24,665 nucleotides of DNA. It comes from 2-01-FULL-45-10 sp964450115. GTDB lineage: Bacteria > Omnitrophota > Gorgyraeia > 2-01-FULL-45-10. Every line of letters starts with the position of its first letter. The first letter of the stretch is position 1. The notes beneath the pieces are model-generated. The model was given only the letters and a program-made list of their open reading frames with translations, was not told the DNA's origin and ran no database searches. The stretch spans positions 1-24,665 of the forward strand of contig CAYVCD010000011.1 in the NCBI GenBank assembly GCA_964450115.1, in the 5' to 3' direction. Below are positions 1 through 7,612 of this stretch, one piece after another. Position numbers and translations under genes: made by a program.

Positions 1-72
1 CGGAACATAACAAGGCTTAGGTTTTGGAGACGGGCCCCGCAAGGTCGATGCCTGCCAGCGATAGAAAATGTC

Positions 73-101
73 TTGCAAATGGCGGGAATTGAATGTATAT
101 T
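73..101 (+). promoter_or_regulatory. Probable sigma70-type promoter of the small secreted-protein gene
   Basis: TTGCAA at 73-78 and TATATT at 96-101 are separated by exactly 17 bp, matching 4/6 and 5/6 of the housekeeping -35 and -10 consensus. Transcription would begin near 108 and leave a leader of about 20 nt before the ATG at 130. A Shine-Dalgarno stretch (AAGGAGAGGTG, 113-123) follows. Bases 1-72 hold no gene or RNA family I recognise. CCTGCC (51-56) could pair with GGCGGG (81-86), but this is weak evidence for a structured leader. Confidence 0.45.
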
Positions 102-129
102 TTATTAAATACAAGGAGAGGTGACAATT

Positions 130-573
130 ATGAAGATAACTTTACTGGCATTAATGATTTTATCGATCGCATCTATCGGATATTGCGCCGATGTGAATAT
201 TGGCGAGCTCGTGGACCAATATAAACACGCTACAGATCTGCAGAGACAGGAACTCGAAAAGAATTTTATCGGCAAGACGATATCCGCGAGCGGCACGGTG
301 GAGAATGTGGGACAGTACGACTTCTTCGATATCTCCAACGACTCGGGCGGCGTATATTATAAGGTCTTGCTGCAGCAGCAGGAGACCATCAACAAAGTCC
401 CTTATCAGATCGTGCTTCTATATAAAGATAAAGATGCCGTCAAGGATATTAATCGCGGACAGATGATGGAGAAGGAAGGAAATATCGTCAAGATCGTCGA
501 CGAGAGGCTTCAGATCGCGGTATGGATCTACAACGGCGTGCTCACCGAGAGGGAGAGAGAACTCTTTAAATAG
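130..573 (+). CDS. Small secreted protein with an OB-fold (tRNA_anti-like) look; function unknown
   Basis: A 147-residue protein. Residues 1-20 form a signal peptide (Lys-2, then a hydrophobic run ending Gly-Tyr-Cys-Ala), so the product is probably periplasmic. The Cys at 19 follows Tyr, which is a poor lipobox, so cleavage by signal peptidase I after Ala-20 is likelier than lipidation. Residues 48-136 (GKTISASGTVENVGQYDFF, ending in LQIAVWIYNG) have the beta-strand pattern of tRNA_anti-like OB-fold domains often seen in small exported proteins. That assignment is by pattern only. I prefer ATG 130 over the in-frame GTG at 121 because GGAGAGGTG ends about 6 nt before it and the GTG lies inside that Shine-Dalgarno sequence. 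It is the only plus-strand gene here. It has its own promoter, and its 3' end overlaps the convergent HD-GYP gene by 8 bp. Confidence 0.8.
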   Translation: MKITLLALMILSIASIGYCADVNIGELVDQYKHATDLQRQELEKNFIGKTISASGTVENVGQYDFFDISNDSGGVYYKVLLQQQETINKVPYQIVLLYKDKDAVKDINRGQMMEKEGNIVKIVDERLQIAVWIYNGVLTERERELFK

Positions 574-1948
574 TATTCTGTAAAACCTTCACGAAAGCAT
601 CCACCACTTTCGGATTGAACTGGGTGCCGCTATTCTGCTTTAACTGTTCTATCGCTTCGTCTTTTGTCAAATTCTTCATGTAAGGCCGGTGTGATGTCAT
701 GGCATCATATGCGTCGGCCACGGATACTATGGCAGCCATTATGTTGATATCATCCCCTTTTAATTTGTCGGGATATCCTTTGCCATCATAGCGCTCGTGG
801 TGTCCCCTTATGACCGCGAGAATATCTTTATCTAGCGAGACCGGTTTTAATATATCTTCCCCTATAGCAGGATGTTTATGGATAATGTCACCCTCTTCGG
901 CCGTAAGAGAGCTATCCTTACGCAATATCGTCGTCTCGACGCCCATCTTACCTATGTCATGAAGAAGCGCGGCCTCTTTTAATATCTGGGTCCTCTTCTT
1001 CGGCAAGCCCATCTCTACAGCGAGTTTCTCGGCGTAATCGGCGACCCTGTCCGAATGTCCTTTAGTATACTGGTCCTTGGCCTCGAGCACCCTTACGAGA
1101 GTCTGCGCGACACGGTAAAAATAATTGAAGAGTTCATTTCTCGCGTCGGAAAGCTTTATGGTCATCTTATTAAAAGAATCGGCAAGTTCGCTCATTTCGT
1201 CGGACCCTCCTGTTTTAACGCGGTATTCAAGGTTGCCTTCGGATATATGCCGTGTTCCTTCTACTAATTTTTTTACCGGGTTCGTCACTCTTAAAGAGAT
1301 AAAAGTGCCCAATAGCACAGAAAATATTATGCCCAATAGTAAAACCAATAATGCGCGTTTCTTAACCTCTTTTTGCAGGTTATATACGTCGCTGGCAGAC
1401 ATATCTATGCCTAAAATGGCTATAGCATTACCCGCATCATCTTTTATTGGAGCGTAACCGGACAGGAAGACGCCCCACTTATCCTTAACTATCGACCTGT
1501 CCGCAGACGGACCTGAGAACGCCTTCATCATTTCAGGGTACAGCGTACAGTCATACTCTTCTCCGGGTTTTGCCGGAGCCGGTTCTATCTTCGCGTCATC
1601 GGGGTGCAGGTCAATTATAAATTTGAATACACATTCCTTCTCTGTCCTCTCCATTATGTATATATAGGCTATCGATGGAAAAACATCGCGTATCTTATTC
1701 AGCTCGCTCTCTATCTTTTTGTATTGAGGCGTATTGACGCCTTCGCCGGTAAGGGGTATGCCCAGGAGCTCTTTTGAGTCGACGTTCTTGGCGATCAACT
1801 GCGCGATTATCATCAGTTTATCGCGCAGCTGGTCCATCTGTGCCTTCAGGGAATATTCGTAGACGAAGAAATTACCGATGAACCCCGACAGTAACATCAG
1901 GAGGATAACGAGGACCGTGACTTTGAACCGGAAGCTTCTGAATAGCAT
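566..1948 (-). CDS. Membrane HD-GYP domain protein with Cache-like sensor and HAMP (probable c-di-GMP phosphodiesterase)
   Basis: A 460-residue inner-membrane signalling protein. TM1 is about residues 9-30, an extracytoplasmic sensor about 31-195, TM2 about 198-219, HAMP about 220-272, and HD-GYP 275-460. The sensor ends with the pattern KWGVFLSGYAPIKDD...GIDMSASDVY typical of Cache-like ligand-binding folds. The catalytic domain keeps the full set of motifs: H298, HD at 330-331 (HDIGK), HHERYDGKGYP at 383-393 and DAYDAMTSHRPY at 412-423. It is therefore predicted to hydrolyse cyclic di-GMP in the cytoplasm. The ATG lies 3 nt after the porin stop (TAA-GAT-ATG), making it the last gene of the sugar transporter-porin operon. 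Its ligand may be a sugar or another signal of the same niche, which is inference. Its stop codon overlaps the end of the convergent plus-strand gene, with no terminator between them. Confidence 0.9.
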   Translation of the reverse strand: MLFRSFRFKVTVLVILLMLLSGFIGNFFVYEYSLKAQMDQLRDKLMIIAQLIAKNVDSKELLGIPLTGEGVNTPQYKKIESELNKIRDVFPSIAYIYIMERTEKECVFKFIIDLHPDDAKIEPAPAKPGEEYDCTLYPEMMKAFSGPSADRSIVKDKWGVFLSGYAPIKDDAGNAIAILGIDMSASDVYNLQKEVKKRALLVLLLGIIFSVLLGTFISLRVTNPVKKLVEGTRHISEGNLEYRVKTGGSDEMSELADSFNKMTIKLSDARNELFNYFYRVAQTLVRVLEAKDQYTKGHSDRVADYAEKLAVEMGLPKKRTQILKEAALLHDIGKMGVETTILRKDSSLTAEEGDIIHKHPAIGEDILKPVSLDKDILAVIRGHHERYDGKGYPDKLKGDDINIMAAIVSVADAYDAMTSHRPYMKNLTKDEAIEQLKQNSGTQFNPKVVDAFVKVLQNTI

Positions 1949-1951
1949 ATC

Positions 1952-3298
1952 TTAGAAAGTGAGGCCGAACTGGAATCCCAGTACCAGCGCGTCGTCTATA
2001 TTCCCGGTGCCGCCGGGCTGTACTATATACTGGATATCAGGCTGCATATACATCCACTTAGTGATCATCACCTTATGTGTGAATTCAAATACCATCTCAT
2101 ATTTTTGCGTGGCCGCCCCCACCGAGACTTGAGACTTTTTTATATCATTGCTGTACTTGGCATATAAGACTTCGAAAGCGGTCACATCATCGTCTCTCTT
2201 GGGAACCAACCCCTTGTATACGAAACCTCCCATCAGGAAGAACGGAAATTTGTTCATATTGTCGGGCCCTATAGTGACAACGGCCAACGGCGTAAGCCCC
2301 TGGTCTTTGGTATCCTTTTCGCGGTATATCATCTGATCGGCATGTATGTATACGTTAAAATCACCGATATGCTTCCTCTGTGGCAGCCCGGTCACCGCAT
2401 ATGAACCGCCGTTTATATCGGCGTATAGGTCTCTTCTTACGGCGCCGTTATAATATATGCCGCCTTTATAATGTCCGGGAAGTCCCGCCGAGCCTAAACC
2501 ATCTGCCGGAACATAAGCGAGCTCCTGTGCAAAGGCCAGCCCTTCTTTAAGCCGCAGCGAGAAGTCAAGGCCGTAGAATTTATCATATTCTACCCCTTTG
2601 TCGCCATCGTATATCCCGGAGAGAATATAGAAATCCTTATTTAGGTTAAATCTTGCCCGGGCTCCCCATGTAGCGGTCGGATATACCGGGAAGAAAAGGT
2701 TTATCGGTATAGAGATGGGAACGCCGTCGACACCGTTGCTCACAAATGCGCCGTAGAGAGGCGAAGACGCGAAGTCATCGCCGGTGGCGATCCTGCCTAC
2801 CCTTATATTGAGCCTCTTGTCCAATAGGTCCTTCTCCAGATAAAGAGAATAGAATCTGAATTGTTCGTGGCCGTAGATAGTGCTTACGACAATGTCGTTG
2901 CCTATCACAGCCTTGGAGAGGTTCTGTCCCTGCCGCCAAAGACCGGATATATGGAACTGCGTGCCAAGAAGTCCGACGAATCTCTCAAGATCGAAGTTCA
3001 CATCCCATCCTACGGAGTGGTCGTAACGCGCACCCTGTTTCATCCCTCCGGACACGTTGCCCAGGACGTTGTTTGTGTACGTCTGGCTAAACACAACTCC
3101 GCCATTCGCAAGTTCCTCGCGCAGACTATTCCAGTCTCCGAGCATATATTGCTGCGTTTCGGAACCTGCCGGCAACCCGCCTAACCGCTCTATCTTTTTC
3201 TCTTCCCTCTGCTCGGCTAAATAAGAAGGATTGTAGCTGGAGTAGGCGGGGGCTGCCGCAAAGACTAAGGCCAGTATTAAGGCTATCGTCTTTCTCAT
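1952..3298 (-). CDS. oprB: OprB-family carbohydrate-selective outer-membrane porin
   Basis: A 448-residue beta-barrel precursor. Residues 1-20 are a signal peptide ending Ala-Tyr-Ser. About 30 residues of charged, possibly periplasmic sequence follow. Then comes the OprB hallmark MLGDWNSLREEL, followed by alternating hydrophobic strands, and the protein ends in Phe (FQFGLTF) as expected for BAM-dependent insertion. OprB porins admit glucose and other sugars through the outer membrane, which fits the sugar symporter directly upstream. The start overlaps the transporter stop by one base (TAATG), so the two are probably translated together. The HD-GYP gene follows after 3 nt. Substrate specificity cannot be read from the sequence. 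Confidence 0.88.
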   Translation of the reverse strand: MRKTIALILALVFAAAPAYSSYNPSYLAEQREEKKIERLGGLPAGSETQQYMLGDWNSLREELANGGVVFSQTYTNNVLGNVSGGMKQGARYDHSVGWDVNFDLERFVGLLGTQFHISGLWRQGQNLSKAVIGNDIVVSTIYGHEQFRFYSLYLEKDLLDKRLNIRVGRIATGDDFASSPLYGAFVSNGVDGVPISIPINLFFPVYPTATWGARARFNLNKDFYILSGIYDGDKGVEYDKFYGLDFSLRLKEGLAFAQELAYVPADGLGSAGLPGHYKGGIYYNGAVRRDLYADINGGSYAVTGLPQRKHIGDFNVYIHADQMIYREKDTKDQGLTPLAVVTIGPDNMNKFPFFLMGGFVYKGLVPKRDDDVTAFEVLYAKYSNDIKKSQVSVGAATQKYEMVFEFTHKVMITKWMYMQPDIQYIVQPGGTGNIDDALVLGFQFGLTF

Positions 3299-4677
3299 TA
3301 TTTTGTCTCCTTCACGCCGAGAGACCTTAAGCCTTTATTCTTTCTTAAGTGCGCTTCTATCTCCTCGAGAGAATGGCCCTTCGTTTCAGGAACGTAGAGA
3401 TAGCAGAATGCTATACCGATGGCGCATATAATAGCGTAGAACCAGAATGTTCCGGCCTTGCCCAGTTTTTCCGTCAGCGTAAGGAACGTCGATGCCACCA
3501 CAGCATTGAATCCCCAGTTCGCTACCGTAGCAAGGCTCATCGCCCTTCCGCGGACATTCAAAGGATATATCTCTGCTATCATCAACCAGAATATCGGCCC
3601 GAGGCTTATCGCGAAAGACGCTATGTAAAATACGACGCCTAAGACCGTGATGATCTTAAGCCCACCGGTTATGTCGGGCGCGTGAAAAGCTACCCCGATA
3701 ACGGCTAAGCTTATAGCCATGCCGGTCATGCCTATATATAGAAGCGGCTTTCTCCCTAATCTATCGATAAACCATATCGCGACGACCGTCATAAGCACAT
3801 TGACGATGCCGACGCCCACCGTCGCAAGGATCGCCACTTTATGTGATTCGAATCCCGCAAACTCAAATATCGTAGGAGCGTAATAGATTATGGTGTTTAT
3901 TCCGGTCGCCTGCTGGAAGAATGCCAGCGCTATTCCCACAACGAGCGCAGGCCTTATCCATGGCTGTAGCAGTTCTTTCCAGGATCCCTCTTTAGCCGTA
4001 AGAGAGCTCTGGATTAAACGTATCTCCTGGTCGATCTTCTCCTGCGGGATTATGCGCGCCAAAGCCGCGCGGGCCTCTGCGGTCATATTTTTTCCGACAA
4101 GCCACCTCGGGCTTTCCGAAAGAAAGATCATGCCGATGATGAGTATTACAGCAGGGATAGCTCCGAGTCCGAACATCCAGCGCCACTCGTTGGTGCCGAT
4201 AGACAAGGCATAATCCACCAGATACGAGACCACTATACCGCAGGTTATCATGAGCTGGTTTAAGGATACGAGAGCTCCTCGCATTTGGGGCGGAGATATC
4301 TCAGAGATATATAACGGGGCGGTATAGGAGGCCACACCTATCGCGACCCCTATGATGAGGCGGAACAGCACGATCATTGCAACGTTGGCAGCAAAGCTCG
4401 CTCCTATAGCCCCTACAGCGAAGAGCAGGGCTGTTACTACCAGGACTTTTTTGCGCCCAAACTTGTCGGTTATAGCGCCGGAAAAAGCTGCTCCTATCAC
4501 AGCTCCGATGAGCACAGCACTTACTACGGCCTCCACGGCCGATGAAGCAAGCTTGAACTGGTCCTTGATAAATAGAATGGCGCCTGATATAACTCCGGTA
4601 TCATACCCGAATAATAGTCCAGCTAGCGCAGCTATTCCGGCGGTCATGTATACAACGGACTTCGATCCCTTTTTCAT
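3298..4677 (-). CDS. Sugar:proton symporter, major facilitator superfamily (XylE/GalP/AraE type)
   Basis: A 459-residue, 12-TM transporter of the MFS sugar porter family. Diagnostic motifs are in order: GLLFGYDTGVISGA (20-33), DKFGRKK (71-77), SESPRWL (187-193), FFQQATGINTIIYYAPT (253-269), DRLGRKP (305-311) and PETKG (430-434). Family members import monosaccharides such as xylose, glucose, galactose or arabinose with H+. The exact sugar is not determinable here. The length is normal and nothing is broken. GGAGGG ends 6 nt before the ATG at 4677. It is the first gene of a three-gene operon with the OprB porin and the HD-GYP protein, giving uptake across both membranes. A promoter-like TGGTATACT and a perfect palindrome lie just upstream. 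Confidence 0.92.
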   Translation of the reverse strand: MKKGSKSVVYMTAGIAALAGLLFGYDTGVISGAILFIKDQFKLASSAVEAVVSAVLIGAVIGAAFSGAITDKFGRKKVLVVTALLFAVGAIGASFAANVAMIVLFRLIIGVAIGVASYTAPLYISEISPPQMRGALVSLNQLMITCGIVVSYLVDYALSIGTNEWRWMFGLGAIPAVILIIGMIFLSESPRWLVGKNMTAEARAALARIIPQEKIDQEIRLIQSSLTAKEGSWKELLQPWIRPALVVGIALAFFQQATGINTIIYYAPTIFEFAGFESHKVAILATVGVGIVNVLMTVVAIWFIDRLGRKPLLYIGMTGMAISLAVIGVAFHAPDITGGLKIITVLGVVFYIASFAISLGPIFWLMIAEIYPLNVRGRAMSLATVANWGFNAVVASTFLTLTEKLGKAGTFWFYAIICAIGIAFCYLYVPETKGHSLEEIEAHLRKNKGLRSLGVKETK

Positions 4678-4700
4678 ACTCCGCCCTCCATAGTTTTACA

Positions 4701-4726
4701 GTAGGGCACCTTTAAAGGTGCCCTAC
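4701..4726. repeat. Perfect 26-bp palindrome in the leader of the sugar operon
   Basis: GTAGGGCACCTTT (4701-4713) is followed immediately by its exact reverse complement AAAGGTGCCCTAC (4714-4726). It lies between the end of the AsmA-like gene and the Shine-Dalgarno of the symporter, just downstream of the probable -10 at 4737-4745. No T-run follows on the minus strand, so it is not a textbook terminator for the upstream operon. It could be an operator, a leader hairpin or a dispersed REP-like palindrome. Confidence 0.8.
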
Positions 4727-4736
4727 CATTACGGAA

Positions 4737-4745
4737 AGTATACCA
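4737..4745 (-). promoter_or_regulatory. Probable extended -10 promoter of the sugar operon
   Basis: Read on the minus strand, these bases are TGGTATACT. That is an extended -10 element (TGn) followed by TATACT, 5/6 to consensus. There is no good -35 at 17 bp (CTTCCA), which is tolerated for extended -10 promoters. The start site would fall near 4730, placing the 26-bp palindrome within the first ~30 nt of the transcript and about 50 nt ahead of the symporter ATG. Confidence 0.4.
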
Positions 4746-4752
4746 CATGTTT

Positions 4753-7179
4753 CTATTGTTGGAAGAGGCCCTCGGCAATATCACTCATGACATTGCTCAA
4801 GTCCGGCCTCACCTTTACCTTCGGTTCTTTCAACGTCCCGCTCACCTCTATTATGCTGTAACGCTCTATGGCGCCCGCAATCTTACTGGCATCGACACCT
4901 TCATCGGTGAATTCCGTCTTCAAAGACGCTGTTATGGAATTATCGTAACCTATCCTGGCCACGCCGCTGATGTTGAGCAAGTCGCTTCTTAAATTGATAT
5001 CATTCGTTGAGATCACTTTGTCCTTGATCGAAAAATCGCAGTCTCCCTCCTTAAATATAATGGAGCCGAAATCCCGCCTGAAGACCACCGTTCCTATTCC
5101 ACGGAATAGATTGAGCTGCCATAGCTTGCCGTTCGATATATTTATCTTTCCCCACGCGGAGAACTTCGACGGATCCGACTGATAACCCTTGAACCCAAAT
5201 CGTGAGTATATGGAGCCTGCTATATCGCTATCTTTAAATTCGGTATCGAGCTTTATCTTTTCTATCTTCAGGTCCCTTACTTCGGCCTTTACCTGATAGC
5301 CTTTCTCCTTGGAAGCAAGATCAAGCCTGCCGGAGCCGTCGAGAGTGCCGCCGTATAGGGACGCCTGCATCTTAACAATATCTATGACGCCCGATCTCTG
5401 CATACAGCTCATGGTAAAGTTTTCCATCTTGAAGCCATATAGCGAAATACCGGGGCCGAAAACTTCCAGATCGGCATCGCAGGAAAAGAGATCGCTTATA
5501 TTTCCTTTTAACGCAAATTTGGCTGTCACTCTGCCGGAAAGTTTCGAATCTTTGATCATATTTTCAAACTTCTTGAAGAGCTCCTTATTCTCATTGAGTC
5601 CGAATTTTATCGTGCCGCTCAGTTCGGCCTCTACATTGGCGGGATCGGTAGTATCGAGATCGCCATATATCGAGAAATCGGTATTTTCGAAACGACCCTC
5701 GAGCCTTGAAAGAGTGAGAAAGTTATCGTTGACCGCAATAAGCGATCTTATTGAGAGTTTGTCTGAATCCAATTTGATATCTATGCCGGGTTTTTCAAAA
5801 TTGGTAAGCGTGCCCGAGGAACTGTACTCGGCGTCCATATGTCTAAATGTGAGGCCTTCCCACAATAACTGATTCGCTGTGAACTTGAACCTCCCTTTCA
5901 CATTATCGAGAGGAGTCTTGTTGTAATCCAGAGTTATCCTGGCAGCCGTAACATCCAGATAACCGTTCACAAGCGGCATCTCTTTTACAGGGACTTTATA
6001 TTCTAGTTTCAAGTTTAAAGACCCTGCCCCTGAAAGCTCTGCCGGAAGTTTCATCTTAAACCGGTTCTTTAATATATCTTTAAGCATACCCAATTCCGAC
6101 AGGGATCTGATATCTATGATGAGTGATCCAGTCTTAAAGTCCGCCAGATCCGCGGTTGCGGTGACAGGCAGCCCGGCAAGGGTGCAGGTGAGGTTCTTAG
6201 ACAAAAATCTTGACTCGGTAAATATCGCTTTTCCTCTTATATCGTCGATCCTGGCGACGTATTCGAGTCCGGTGAGAGCAAGATTCTTAATATCTATATC
6301 ACCCGAATAAGAGAGAGTCTTCTTCTTGAAGTCATATTCCGCATTGGCCGTAACAGCGCAATTTATATTTGCTTTTACCGGTCCTTGGTCGAACTCTAAC
6401 CCAAGACTCGTCATACTTATCTTGGCGCCAAGCGTATCATTTGTGGCTTTAATCGTTGCTTCGCCGTCAACTCTGCCTTCCGGCAATTCTATATTTTGAT
6501 CTTTACAGTATGGCGCAAACTCTTTCAAATAGACGTCCCTAGCCTTTATGTCGATAGAGAGTCCCTTCTTTAACGCCGCATATTCGCCTTTTATCTTGAC
6601 CAGCATGGGGAGTTTTGAAGGGAGTTCGAATTCGGCGTCAAATACAACTTTATCGGGAAGTGAAATGTGCGCGTCCAGGAACACATTTTTGACATCCTTG
6701 GTGAGCGCCGGATCGAGCGCGCTGTCCTTATAATTGACGACGGCCTTGGATAGCATTATCCTTAGGATCGTAAGGTTATACTCGCCGTTTAATAGGAGCG
6801 GCTTCTTAAAGAAGGTCTCCACTATATCGAATGTGTTGTCTTTGCGGCGTTCCAGAAATATTCGGGCGCTCTTTAGCTCCAGCGATGTTATTATTATCTG
6901 TTTCTTGAATAGAGGAAATATCAGAAATCTGCAGTCCGCCTCTTTGGCCTTGATGACCCAGAGATCGTTATCCAGGATGGCGAGGTCCTTTATGACGAGG
7001 CCTTTGAAGATGTCAAGCTTTGCGCTCGAGAGCTCTATTCTTTTGCCGGTCGCAAGTTCAAAACCTTCGATCAGCGCCGACCTTATCTTCTCGGGGAATA
7101 TGACTTCGTTGAAATATAACGCGCCGGCAATAGCCAGCACTGTAAGTAGGGCGAGAACTGAAAAGATTATCTTTTTCAA
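4753..7179 (-). CDS. AsmA/YhdP-like envelope protein, 808 residues
   Basis: A long protein with one N-terminal membrane segment (about residues 4-23). The rest is periplasmic, made of repeating short beta-strand units (for example KRIELSSAKLDIFKGLVIKD near the N-terminus and ARIGYDNSITASLKTEFTDE near the C-terminus). This architecture and the ending VSGTLKEPKVKVRPDL are typical of AsmA/TamB/YhdP-type proteins, which are thought to bridge the envelope and move phospholipids or assist outer-membrane assembly. The specific subfamily is not clear. The start is TTG at 7179, overlapping the receiver gene's TGA in TTGA, so translation is coupled to that response regulator. That pairing is unusual. 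It is the last gene of the chemosensory operon, and I see no clear terminator after it apart from the palindrome at 4701-4726. Confidence 0.82.
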   Translation of the reverse strand: MKKIIFSVLALLTVLAIAGALYFNEVIFPEKIRSALIEGFELATGKRIELSSAKLDIFKGLVIKDLAILDNDLWVIKAKEADCRFLIFPLFKKQIIITSLELKSARIFLERRKDNTFDIVETFFKKPLLLNGEYNLTILRIMLSKAVVNYKDSALDPALTKDVKNVFLDAHISLPDKVVFDAEFELPSKLPMLVKIKGEYAALKKGLSIDIKARDVYLKEFAPYCKDQNIELPEGRVDGEATIKATNDTLGAKISMTSLGLEFDQGPVKANINCAVTANAEYDFKKKTLSYSGDIDIKNLALTGLEYVARIDDIRGKAIFTESRFLSKNLTCTLAGLPVTATADLADFKTGSLIIDIRSLSELGMLKDILKNRFKMKLPAELSGAGSLNLKLEYKVPVKEMPLVNGYLDVTAARITLDYNKTPLDNVKGRFKFTANQLLWEGLTFRHMDAEYSSSGTLTNFEKPGIDIKLDSDKLSIRSLIAVNDNFLTLSRLEGRFENTDFSIYGDLDTTDPANVEAELSGTIKFGLNENKELFKKFENMIKDSKLSGRVTAKFALKGNISDLFSCDADLEVFGPGISLYGFKMENFTMSCMQRSGVIDIVKMQASLYGGTLDGSGRLDLASKEKGYQVKAEVRDLKIEKIKLDTEFKDSDIAGSIYSRFGFKGYQSDPSKFSAWGKINISNGKLWQLNLFRGIGTVVFRRDFGSIIFKEGDCDFSIKDKVISTNDINLRSDLLNISGVARIGYDNSITASLKTEFTDEGVDASKIAGAIERYSIIEVSGTLKEPKVKVRPDLSNVMSDIAEGLFQQ

Positions 7180-7556
7180 TCTTTTTTGATCAACTCTTTT
7201 ACTTTAGCCAGAAATGCGTTCGGCTCGAACGGCTTTGTGACGTAAGCGTCGGCGTGGACCTCGGAGCCGAGCTCTTTATCCGATTCTCCCGCGCGCGCGG
7301 TGAGGATGATGATGGGTATTTTGCTATAGTTTTTATCGAACTTCAACATTGCACAGACTTTGTACCCGTCTATTTTGGGCAGCATGAGGTCGAGGACTAT
7401 AAGATCGGGCTTCTCTTTTTTAGCTTTGTCCAAAGCCTCCTGGCCGTCCGAGGCTGTTATGACAGCATACCCATTCGAGTCAAGAAGCTCCTTTATCATC
7501 GCTACTATCGTAGGGCTATCGTCGGTGACCAGTATCTTTTTTGGCATCAAATCCAC
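7176..7556 (-). CDS. Stand-alone CheY-like response regulator receiver
   Basis: A single receiver domain, 126 residues from GTG 7556 or 123 from ATG 7547. The Shine-Dalgarno evidence does not settle which start is used. Using GTG numbering, the acidic pocket is D12-D13, the phosphoacceptor is D56 (LIVLDLMLPKIDG), the switch Thr is T86 and the conserved Lys is K108 (TKPF), so it should be phosphorylated normally. It follows cheB after a 56-bp gap holding a paired palindrome, and the hybrid CheA is the likely phosphodonor. It occupies the position where Wsp systems carry the GGDEF regulator WspR, but it has no output domain. Its TGA overlaps the TTG start of the AsmA-like gene. Confidence 0.88.
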   Translation of the reverse strand: MDLMPKKILVTDDSPTIVAMIKELLDSNGYAVITASDGQEALDKAKKEKPDLIVLDLMLPKIDGYKVCAMLKFDKNYSKIPIIILTARAGESDKELGSEVHADAYVTKPFEPNAFLAKVKELIKKD

Positions 7557-7566
7557 TCTCTTGTTC

Positions 7567-7606
7567 TCTAACCAGGTTAGAATGAGTACTTTTTAACCTG
7601 GTTAGA
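7567..7606. repeat. Paired palindromes (13-bp inverted repeat) between cheB and the receiver gene
   Basis: TCTAACCAGGTTA (7567-7579) and its exact reverse complement TAACCTGGTTAGA (7594-7606) are separated by 14 nt. Each arm is itself a near-perfect dyad, TAACC-N-GGTTA, with centres at 7574 and 7599, i.e. 25 bp apart. The pair could fold as one hairpin in the mRNA or present two operator half-systems on one DNA face. No T-run follows, so a terminator is unlikely. Confidence 0.75.
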
Positions 7607-7612
7607 AAGACC

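Noticed and set aside
1..72. Possible riboswitch in the first bases of the window
   Set aside because: I could not match it to any known riboswitch core, and only a short GU-containing pairing can be drawn.
4701..4726. Rho-independent terminator of the chemosensory/AsmA operon
   Set aside because: The stem is strong, but no U-run follows on the minus strand (TGTAAAACTA), and the site overlaps the start of the next transcript. An operator or repeat fits better.
5309..5872. Plus-strand open frame of 187 codons opposite the AsmA-like gene
   Set aside because: No Shine-Dalgarno, no motif, and it lies within a continuous intact minus-strand protein.
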